From the NCBI GenBank assembly GCA_934418295.1, contig CAKRWZ010000006.1, positions 1-41,057 on the forward strand: a stretch of DNA of 41,057 nt, given 5' to 3'. Source of the stretch: an uncultured Mediterraneibacter sp. (lineage in GTDB: Bacteria; Bacillota; Clostridia; Lachnospirales; Lachnospiraceae). Both the position numbers and the translations under genes were made by a program. Below, one piece after another: positions 22,393 through 28,492 of this stretch. Within the stretch, counting starts at the first letter, position 1, and the number at the start of each line of letters is the position of its first letter. The notes beneath the pieces are model-generated. The model did not search any database, had not been told where the DNA came from, and was given only the letters and a program-made list of their open reading frames with translations.

Positions 22393-22421
22393 ATTCTAAC
22401 AGCGGTCTTTTGAATTGTCAA
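22393..22421 (-). promoter_or_regulatory. Sigma-A promoter of the NlpC/P60 gene
   Basis: TTGACA (22421-22416) and TAGAAT (22398-22393) on the minus strand with 17-base spacing; the leader is about 70 nt. Confidence 0.85.
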
Positions 22422-22504
22422 GCCTGTTTATGGGAGTATCGAACGACAAAATACGACCTTATATTATTAACTTTTTGTTACATTTCCTTTTTTTGAAATT
22501 ATAC

Positions 22505-22533
22505 TTGACAAATCTTATGATTCCGTTTATTAT
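22505..22533 (+). promoter_or_regulatory. Sigma-A promoter of perR-like gene
   Basis: TTGACA (22505-22510) and TATTAT (22528-22533) with 17-base spacing. Confidence 0.75.
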
Positions 22534-22541
22534 AATAAAAA

Positions 22542-22556
22542 CAATAATTATTATTG
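22542..22556 (+). promoter_or_regulatory. Fur-family (PerR-type) operator
   Basis: CAATAAT-T-ATTATTG is a perfect 7-1-7 inverted repeat, the geometry of Fur, Zur and PerR boxes. It agrees with the PerR consensus half site TTATAAT at five of seven positions. It lies right after the -10 box, suggesting autorepression. Confidence 0.65.
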
Positions 22557-22580
22557 ATTTTAGTTTTAGGAGTTGGGCTT

Positions 22581-22976
22581 ATGGCGATTATGAATTATAG
22601 CAGGCAACGCGAATGTATCAAGGAATATCTGATGTCTACTCACTCTCATCCGACGGCAGATATGGTTTATCTGGAGGTAAAAAAGAGTTTTCCAAATATC
22701 AGCCTGGGAACCGTTTACCGAAACCTGAATCTTTTAGCCAATATTGGAGAAGCTATAAAGATCACGACTCCGGACGGTGCAGACCGTTTTGACGGCAATG
22801 TAAAACCGCACTGCCATCTCTACTGCACCTCCTGTCAGACCCTCAGCGATCTGTCATTAGATATGGAAGAGATCCGACACTTGAATCAATCTGCGCAAGA
22901 TTTTTTCAATGGAGTGATCGAATCCAGCACGACACTTTTTTTCGGAACGTGCGAAGCTTGTACCGCAAAGCATTGA
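22581..22976 (+). CDS. perR: Fur-family peroxide regulator (PerR-like)
   Basis: The protein has 131 residues. The winged helix DNA-binding part ends in LGTVYRNLNLLANIGEAI. The metal-sensing part contains DRFDGNVKPHCHLYCTSC: the Asp after RF and the HxH pair correspond to the iron/manganese ligands of PerR, and CTSC plus CEAC form the structural zinc site. PerR represses peroxide-defence genes; rubrerythrin lies directly downstream, which supports PerR over Fur or Zur. The start at ATG 22581 has AGGAG 8 bases upstream; a longer frame from 22554 overlaps the operator and is unlikely. Confidence 0.85.
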   Translation: MAIMNYSRQRECIKEYLMSTHSHPTADMVYLEVKKSFPNISLGTVYRNLNLLANIGEAIKITTPDGADRFDGNVKPHCHLYCTSCQTLSDLSLDMEEIRHLNQSAQDFFNGVIESSTTLFFGTCEACTAKH

Positions 22977-23125
22977 TCCGCATACCTCTATATCGGAGCC
23001 GATCTGAAAAGTGACGAAAACATCGTTTATATGGCGCGTCTGCATTTCAGGGCACGCTTTATAAAATAAAGAACCTATTAACCATAGTATATCAATAAAA
23101 TTTTCAAAGAAAAGAGGAGAATATC

Positions 23126-23662
23126 ATGTCTAAATACGCAGGAACAAAAACAGAACAGAACCTTATGGCTGCTTTCGCAGGAGAATCTCAGGCACGCAAC
23201 AAATACACCTACTATGCATCCGCTGCCAGAAAAGCAGGATTTGTACAGATCGCCAACCTTTTTGAAGAGTCTGCAAACCAGGAAAAAGAACACGCTAAAA
23301 TGTGGTTCAAAGAGTTCCACGGTATCGGTTCTGTAGAGGAAAATTTGGACGACGCTGCTGCAGGTGAAAACTATGAGTGGTCAGAGATGTATGTTCAGAT
23401 GGCAAAAGACGCAGAAGAAGAAGGCTTTCCGGAGCTTGCTGACAAATTCAGAGGTGTCGCATCTGTAGAATCTTTCCACGAAGCACGTTACAAAAAGCTG
23501 CTTGAGCACCTGAAAGAAGGCAAAACATTTAAAGCTGATACACCGATCGAATGGAAATGTGCAAACTGCGGTTATATCCACGTAGGAACAGAAGCTCCGA
23601 CTGTCTGTCCGGTTTGCGCTCATCCGCAGGCATATTTTGAGAGAAAAGTAGAGAACTACTAA
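23126..23662 (+). CDS. rbr: Rubrerythrin
   Basis: The protein has 178 residues, a typical short rubrerythrin. The ferritin-like di-iron domain (about 1-140) carries FAGESQARNKY and NQEKEHAKMW, then EGFPELADKFRGVASVESFHEARY (two ExxH pairs plus additional Glu). The C-terminal rubredoxin domain has CANCGY and CPVCAHP for one Fe(SCys)4 centre. Rubrerythrin reduces hydrogen peroxide to water in anaerobes. AGAGGAG precedes the ATG. It follows perR by about 150 bases; no obvious separate promoter or PerR box was found between them, so it may be partly read from the perR promoter. Confidence 0.96.
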   Translation: MSKYAGTKTEQNLMAAFAGESQARNKYTYYASAARKAGFVQIANLFEESANQEKEHAKMWFKEFHGIGSVEENLDDAAAGENYEWSEMYVQMAKDAEEEGFPELADKFRGVASVESFHEARYKKLLEHLKEGKTFKADTPIEWKCANCGYIHVGTEAPTVCPVCAHPQAYFERKVENY

Positions 23663-23684
23663 AAAGAACTCTTCAGAAAACTGA

Positions 23685-23713
23685 CAGGGACTGCAATGCA
23701 GTCCTTGTTTTTG
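23685..23713 (+). terminator. Terminator of rubrerythrin
   Basis: A 10-bp stem with one G-U pair (CAGGGACTGC / GCAGTCCTTG, arms 23685-23694 and 23698-23707) and a 3-base loop is followed by TTTTTG. Confidence 0.82.
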
Positions 23714-23753
23714 TATGCCGTCCGGCATCTCCGGTGATTGGCCGGCAATAATT

Positions 23754-23844
23754 AAAAAAGGTTCACTGAACCTTTTTGCCGTATGCTTGGCAACGCAAAA
23801 GGGACAGTCCCTTTTGTTTTTTTCTTCCAAAACGGGACAGTCCC
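23754..23844. repeat. Two-hairpin intergenic repeat, copy A
   Basis: Order: an AAAAAAGGTTC-act-GAACCTTTTT hairpin, then TTTTGCC-GTATGCTT-GGCAA, then two copies of the palindrome GGGACAGTCCC flanked by poly-A/T. Copy C at 37353-37431 shares both hairpins, and copy B at 36046-36126 shares the second. It can also act as a terminator between rubrerythrin and the convergent GIY-YIG gene. Confidence 0.75.
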
Positions 23845-23860
23845 CTTTCTCTGCTTTTCT

Positions 23861-24130
23861 TTATTCAGGGACAGGCGCCCTCTGTTCTTTCTGCCGGGCG
23901 ATCAGTTGGTCTTTCCGCTTTTTGGTCAGCTGTTTGATCGCATATTCCCGTTTCATGGCCTCTTCTTTGGTTTCATATTCCTCAAAATAGACCAGTTTTA
24001 CCGGCCGCCTGCTCTTAGTATATTTCGCTCCGTTCCCTTCGTTATGCGCCTGGATCCGTTTTTCCAGATGATTCGTCCATCCCGTGTACAACGAACCATC
24101 CTTGCATTCTACAATATAGGTATAATTCAT
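23861..24130 (-). CDS. GIY-YIG domain protein (UPF0213/YhbQ-like)
   Basis: The protein has 89 residues. The nuclease motif pair is TYIVECKDGSLYTGWTN (GIY-YIG equivalent), followed by a conserved Arg in LEKRIQAHNEGNGAKYTK and Glu further on (EEAMKREYAIKQLTKKRKDQLI). The family consists of small, single-domain proteins of uncertain role, perhaps in DNA repair. The start at ATG 24130 follows GAGGAAATGTG; a longer frame to 24163 lacks a ribosome site. It lies 50 bases downstream of spoIIQ on the same strand. Confidence 0.9.
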   Translation of the reverse strand: MNYTYIVECKDGSLYTGWTNHLEKRIQAHNEGNGAKYTKSRRPVKLVYFEEYETKEEAMKREYAIKQLTKKRKDQLIARQKEQRAPVPE

Positions 24131-24180
24131 CACATTTCCTCTTTTTTCTTTTGATTCTACCACAGATCCGGCGTATTTTC

Positions 24181-24927
24181 TTAAGATTCCTGATAATCCA
24201 TATAATTCATAGGATCTTCCGGCACTCCATTCTTTAAAATTTCAAAATAAAGATTGACCCCTTCCAGATTATAGTACTTCGTCGGCTGGCTCAGATAACC
24301 GATCAGGTCGCCTTTTTCCAGATAAGCCCCTTCTGCCACCGGCAGCTCTTTCAACTGGCCGTACACTGCTTCATATCCGTTTCCCATATCCAATGTCACC
24401 GTGATCCCCGTCTGCGCCAGCTGTTCGATCTTCGTTACCTTACCGGGTGCGGACGCATAGATCGGCTCTCCTTCTTCCCCCGAAATGATCAGCGCCGGAT
24501 TATACCGGTATTGATCCAATGTTTTAAAATAAACTGTATGATCCATACTATAATTCATCAGCACACTTCCACTTGCCGGCCATTCCAGCAAAGAGTTTTC
24601 TGTAAATGCCAGATCATGTACCTGCAAGGAATTTGTTTCTGTATTTTGTATATTTTTATCCTCTACGTTTGATTCTTCTGCAGGATTCTTTGTCTCCTGC
24701 TGTGCATCTTCCTGTTTGGGAAGCACGATTTCTTCTGCTGCCGTCTGCCGACTTTCCTGCTGTTCCTTTACCAGCTCCTCCGCCTGGGCAATCTGCTTGT
24801 TCAGCTTTTTCTTATAATTTTGAAACCCGTATATCCCGGTGACCGCGATCACTGCGACAGAGCAAAATACCAGACCGGCAATCACCCGTTTGGATTTCAT
24901 AGAAAAGCGCTTTTCTTTTTCATTCAT
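24181..24927 (-). CDS. spoIIQ: SpoIIQ-like protein with degenerate LytM (M23) domain
   Basis: The protein has 248 residues: a cytosolic head, one membrane helix (VIAGLVFCSVAVIAVTGIYGF), a Gln/Glu-rich linker (about 40-95), and an M23/LytM-fold domain (about 110-240). The zinc-binding residues are lost: the HxxxD site reads YNPALII and HLHFE reads NLYFE. SpoIIQ in the forespore membrane joins SpoIIIAH across the gap during engulfment; the Bacillus protein is likewise inactive as an enzyme. The place directly after spoIID is the usual one in Clostridia. The start at ATG 24927 was chosen for AGAGG spacing; ATG 24933 is possible. A sigma-F-like promoter lies in front. Confidence 0.85.
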   Translation of the reverse strand: MNEKEKRFSMKSKRVIAGLVFCSVAVIAVTGIYGFQNYKKKLNKQIAQAEELVKEQQESRQTAAEEIVLPKQEDAQQETKNPAEESNVEDKNIQNTETNSLQVHDLAFTENSLLEWPASGSVLMNYSMDHTVYFKTLDQYRYNPALIISGEEGEPIYASAPGKVTKIEQLAQTGITVTLDMGNGYEAVYGQLKELPVAEGAYLEKGDLIGYLSQPTKYYNLEGVNLYFEILKNGVPEDPMNYMDYQES

Positions 24928-24935
24928 GTTCATCA

Positions 24936-24975
24936 CCTCTGGCTATATTTTTGCCAAAAAGGGGGTGCCTTATTC
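24936..24975 (-). promoter_or_regulatory. spoIIQ sigma-F-like promoter and ribosome-site hairpin
   Basis: GGCAAAAATA (24955-24946, minus strand) fits the sigma-F -10 consensus GGNRANANTW at every position. GAATA (24975-24971) lies 15 bases upstream and matches the -35 consensus GYWTA at four of five positions, overlapping the spoIID stop. Bases 24962-24953 can pair with 24943-24936 (about 8 bp with a 2-base bulge), covering the AGAGG ribosome site. Confidence 0.5.
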
Positions 24976-25962
24976 TGTTTTTTCAAATATTTCTTCCACC
25001 TGTTCCAGCTCTGTCCCTGCAAAAAAATATTCTAAAATCTCTTGATAAGAACTGCCCGTTCTCGCCATCTCATTAGCCGTCCACTGACTCATTCCCAGCC
25101 CGTGCCCGTTACCCGTCACCATAAACATCAGCTGTCCTTCCCACTCTTTCAAAGAAAAAGCGCCGGAGGCCAGCCCCAACAACTTTCGAAATTTCTCCCC
25201 GGAAAAAACCGTATTCTGTACCTGAATCTTGGTAACATAACCGGCGCTGTCTGTCTGTCGGATCTCAAAATCTGCCAGCTCCAGTGCTTTCCCTGCCTCT
25301 TCTTCCCGGACGGCTTCCAGCTCCGGGCGCAGTTTTTCTTCCAGTTCTTCATAGGTAAAACAAACGACATGCATTTCCTCTTCCGCCTGTTTGTCCGCCG
25401 GACATTCCTTTGCTACAAGATAAGGATAGGCGTTGCTTTCCCATACTTCTGAAGCGTTCCGCGTACTGCCGTTGCTGGATCTGTGAAAAGGCAGTTCCGC
25501 TGTTTCCCCCTGAAAACGCAAGATTTCATTTTGAGTTTCCTGCATGGCTTTTTGATATTTTTTCAGATACCCGCTGAAATAGATCCCCCATTTTTTCTCC
25601 AGCTCTTTTCTGCTCAGGTAATCCATGGTCACACCGTTTGTTTTTGTCGTTTCAAAGGTCTGATACAACGTCGTTCTCAAAATGACCGCCTGTGCTTTCA
25701 ACGCTTCTATATTCCAATCAGCCGGCATTTCTTCCGCCAACACTCCGATAAAATATTCTTCCCATCTGATCTGCCGTTCCTTCTCTCCGCTGTCATAAGA
25801 CACATAAGCCGCCTTCGTACTGTCCTTTTTATCAATTCCCAAAATCTGCGGACCGCTGACAAAAACCGTCACCACATAAGGAAGCAGCACCCAGATACTG
25901 AAAAGGGCAACACCCAGCTTGAGCTTCTGCACCACCCTTTGAAACCTCCGTTTACGCAACAT
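24970..25962 (-). CDS. spoIID: SpoIID-type lytic transglycosylase of engulfment
   Basis: The protein has 330 residues. One N-terminal membrane helix (LGVALFSIWVLLPYVVTVFVSG) is followed by the SpoIID domain: EEYFIGVLAEEMPADWNIEALKAQAVILRT (with the catalytic Glu in LAEEMP), later WESNAYPYL, and the end motif GNGHGLGMSQWTANEMA. SpoIID cuts stem-peptide-free glycan strands made by SpoIIP and is needed for septal thinning and engulfment; it is mother-cell and sigma-E dependent in Bacillus. The ATG at 25962 has GGAGG 8 bases upstream; the longer frame to 26076 runs into glgP. The ribosome site is inside a 16-bp hairpin. Confidence 0.93.
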   Translation of the reverse strand: MLRKRRFQRVVQKLKLGVALFSIWVLLPYVVTVFVSGPQILGIDKKDSTKAAYVSYDSGEKERQIRWEEYFIGVLAEEMPADWNIEALKAQAVILRTTLYQTFETTKTNGVTMDYLSRKELEKKWGIYFSGYLKKYQKAMQETQNEILRFQGETAELPFHRSSNGSTRNASEVWESNAYPYLVAKECPADKQAEEEMHVVCFTYEELEEKLRPELEAVREEEAGKALELADFEIRQTDSAGYVTKIQVQNTVFSGEKFRKLLGLASGAFSLKEWEGQLMFMVTGNGHGLGMSQWTANEMARTGSSYQEILEYFFAGTELEQVEEIFEKTE

Positions 25963-26014
25963 AAAAGAATCCTCCATATCTGCCAGTATATGAAGGATTC
26001 TTTCTTTGTATGTC
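25963..26014 (-). promoter_or_regulatory. spoIID hairpin with sigma-E-like promoter, also glgP terminator
   Basis: Arms 26003-25988 and 25979-25964 form a 16-bp stem (one U-G pair) with an 8-nt loop. The downstream arm contains GGAGG and is followed by UUAUG. On the minus strand CATATACT (25992-25985) matches the sigma-E -10 consensus CATACANT at seven of eight positions, with GACATAC (26014-26008) 15 bases upstream. A transcript from it would start near 25978 and lack the upstream arm. The stem begins 21 bases after the glgP stop. Confidence 0.65.
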
Positions 26015-26023
26015 CCTGCAGGA

Positions 26024-28489
26024 TCACTCTTCTGTCGTGATCGGAACCGGTTCCAGTTTCCAAAGTTCTTCCACATATTCCCGGATAGTCCGGTCAGAAG
26101 AAAATTTACCGCTGCAAGCCGTATTTAAAAATGCCATCCTTGCCCATGCTTTATGGTCTTTATAGGCATTCTCCACGCGCTCCTGGGCCTCCGCATAAGA
26201 ACGGAAATCTTTTAAAATAAAATACATATCTGCTCGAGGGGTACTGCTGGTATTTAAAAGAGAATTATACAAGTCCTTGTAGAGTTCCCGGTCACCATGT
26301 GCATATGTGCCATCTATCAGCTGATCCACCACTTTTTTCAGCTCCGGATCGTTGATATAAATATCCGTCGGATTGTAACCGCCATTGTTCTCATATTGAA
26401 TAACTTCTTCTGAACTCATACCAAAGATAAATGCATTCTCGATTCCGACTTCTTCCACGATCTCCACGTTGGCACCGTCCATCGTTCCCAACGTCGGCGC
26501 ACCGTTCAGCATAAACTTCATGTTTCCGGTACCGGAAGCCTCTTTCGACGCCGTCGAAATCTGTTCACTGACATCTGCTCCCGCAAACAAAAGCTCTGCG
26601 TTTGAAACGCGGTAATCTTCTATAAAAACTACTTTCAGCTTTCCGTTGATACTGCGGTCGTTGTTGATCACCTCCGCAACGGAATTGATCAGCTTGATCG
26701 TCTCCTTCGCCCGCTTGTAACCTGCTGCCGCTTTTCCTCCAAAGATAAATGTCCTCGGATAATATACCCGCTCCGGATGTTCTTTCATCTGATTGTACAA
26801 ATACATGATGTGCAGGATATTCAAAAACTGCCGCTTGTACTCATGCAGACGTTTTACCTGGATATCAAAGATGGAACGCGGATCCACTTCGATACCGTTG
26901 TGCTTGCGGATATACTCTGCCAGTCGTTTCTTATTTTCATATTTGATCTGCATAAATTCATCCAAAGCCCGCTCATCGTCCGCCAGCGGCTTCAGTTTTG
27001 CCAACTGCGGCAAGTCTGTGATCCAGCCGTCCCCGATGTGTGCCGTGATCCAGTCAGCCAGAAGCGGATTTCCGTGCAGCAAGAAACGTCTCTGTGTGAT
27101 TCCGTTGGTTTTATTGTTAAACTTCTCCGGCATCATTTCATAAAAATCACGCAGCTCCTGATGTTTCAAAATCTCTGTGTGGAGCTTTGCAACACCGTTT
27201 ACGGAGAAGCCTGCCACGATGGCCAAATGTGCCATCCGGACCTGTCCATCCATAAGGATCGCCATTTTACGCACCTTTTCTTCATTGCCCGGATACATGG
27301 CACGTACTTTTTCCACGAACCGCCGGTCGATTTCCTGTACCATCTGATAGATACGCGGCAAAAGTCTGGAAAACAGATCGATGGGCCATTTTTCCAGCGC
27401 CTCTGACATGATCGTGTGATTAGTATAAGCGCAAGTCTTTGTGGTGACTTCCCATGCATCGTCCCAGCTTAAGTTTTCCTGGTCGATCAGGATCCGCATC
27501 AATTCTGCCACTGCCACCGTCGGATGGGTATCATTCATCTGGATGATCACCTTCTCCGGCAGTTTGCGTATATCTTCTTTGGTTTCTCTCTTATATTTTG
27601 CGATGATCTCCTGGATGCTGGCCGAAACGAAAAAGTACTGCTGTTTCAAACGCAGCTCTTTTCCGGCATAATGATTGTCATTGGGATAAAGCACTTCCAC
27701 GATATTCTTCGCCAGATTTTCCTGCTCCACCGCCTTGTGGTAATCTCCTCGGTCGAAAGAATCCAGGCTGAAATCCACGATCGCCTTTGCGTCCCAGATA
27801 CGCAGCGTGTTTACCGTATTGTTTCCGTATCCCACAATCGGCATATCATAAGGGATCGCCAACACCGATGCATAATTTTCCTGAATAAACTTATCTTTTC
27901 CCGTTTCCGGATCTCTCTCAAAACGGATATCTCCGCCGAAACGGATCTCTTTGGCATATTCTTCTCTGCGAAGCTCAAACGGATTTCCGTTTTTCAGCCA
28001 GTTATCCGGCTTCTCTACCTGAAAACCGTTTTCGATCTTCTGTTTGAACATTCCGTAACGATACCGGATACCGCAGCCATATGCCGGGTACTGAAGAGTT
28101 GCCAGGGAATCCAAAAAGCAGGCTGCCAGCCGGCCCAAACCACCGTTTCCCAGTGCTGCATCCGGCTCTGCATCTTCGATTACGTTCAGATTGACCCCCA
28201 TCTCTTCCAGGGCTTCCTTTACGGCTTTGTACGCCGTCAGGTTGATCAGATTGTTTCCCAGAGCTCTTCCCATCAAGAACTCCATGGACATATAATACAC
28301 GGTTTTGACTCCTTTGCGATACTGTTCCTGGGTCGCGATCCAATGCTTCATGATCACGTCCTTTACCGCATAGGATACCGCCTGAAAAATCTGCTCCTCT
28401 GTTGCTTCCTCTATCGTTTTGCGAAACAGTCGTCTCACATTTTCCCGAACTTCTTTTTTAAATACTTCCTTCTCAAAAAGTTTATCCAT
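26024..28489 (-). CDS. glgP: Glycogen/maltodextrin phosphorylase
   Basis: The protein has 821 residues, normal for GT35 alpha-glucan phosphorylases, which release glucose 1-phosphate from glycogen using pyridoxal phosphate. Motifs: DAALGNGGLGRLAACFLDSL (N-terminal), IQMNDTHPTVAVAELMRIL, VKRLHEYKRQFLN and the PLP-lysine motif EASGTGNMKFMLNGAPTLGTMDGANVE. The ATG at 28489 is 3 bases after the ileS stop, and its AGGAGG lies inside the ileS end, so the two genes are coupled. No other glycogen genes are near. Confidence 0.97.
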   Translation of the reverse strand: MDKLFEKEVFKKEVRENVRRLFRKTIEEATEEQIFQAVSYAVKDVIMKHWIATQEQYRKGVKTVYYMSMEFLMGRALGNNLINLTAYKAVKEALEEMGVNLNVIEDAEPDAALGNGGLGRLAACFLDSLATLQYPAYGCGIRYRYGMFKQKIENGFQVEKPDNWLKNGNPFELRREEYAKEIRFGGDIRFERDPETGKDKFIQENYASVLAIPYDMPIVGYGNNTVNTLRIWDAKAIVDFSLDSFDRGDYHKAVEQENLAKNIVEVLYPNDNHYAGKELRLKQQYFFVSASIQEIIAKYKRETKEDIRKLPEKVIIQMNDTHPTVAVAELMRILIDQENLSWDDAWEVTTKTCAYTNHTIMSEALEKWPIDLFSRLLPRIYQMVQEIDRRFVEKVRAMYPGNEEKVRKMAILMDGQVRMAHLAIVAGFSVNGVAKLHTEILKHQELRDFYEMMPEKFNNKTNGITQRRFLLHGNPLLADWITAHIGDGWITDLPQLAKLKPLADDERALDEFMQIKYENKKRLAEYIRKHNGIEVDPRSIFDIQVKRLHEYKRQFLNILHIMYLYNQMKEHPERVYYPRTFIFGGKAAAGYKRAKETIKLINSVAEVINNDRSINGKLKVVFIEDYRVSNAELLFAGADVSEQISTASKEASGTGNMKFMLNGAPTLGTMDGANVEIVEEVGIENAFIFGMSSEEVIQYENNGGYNPTDIYINDPELKKVVDQLIDGTYAHGDRELYKDLYNSLLNTSSTPRADMYFILKDFRSYAEAQERVENAYKDHKAWARMAFLNTACSGKFSSDRTIREYVEELWKLEPVPITTEE

Positions 28490-28492
28490 ACA

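Noticed and set aside
23754..23844. CRISPR array from repeated GGGACAGTCCC
   Set aside because: Only two short palindromic copies with no regular spacer; belongs to the intergenic repeat element.
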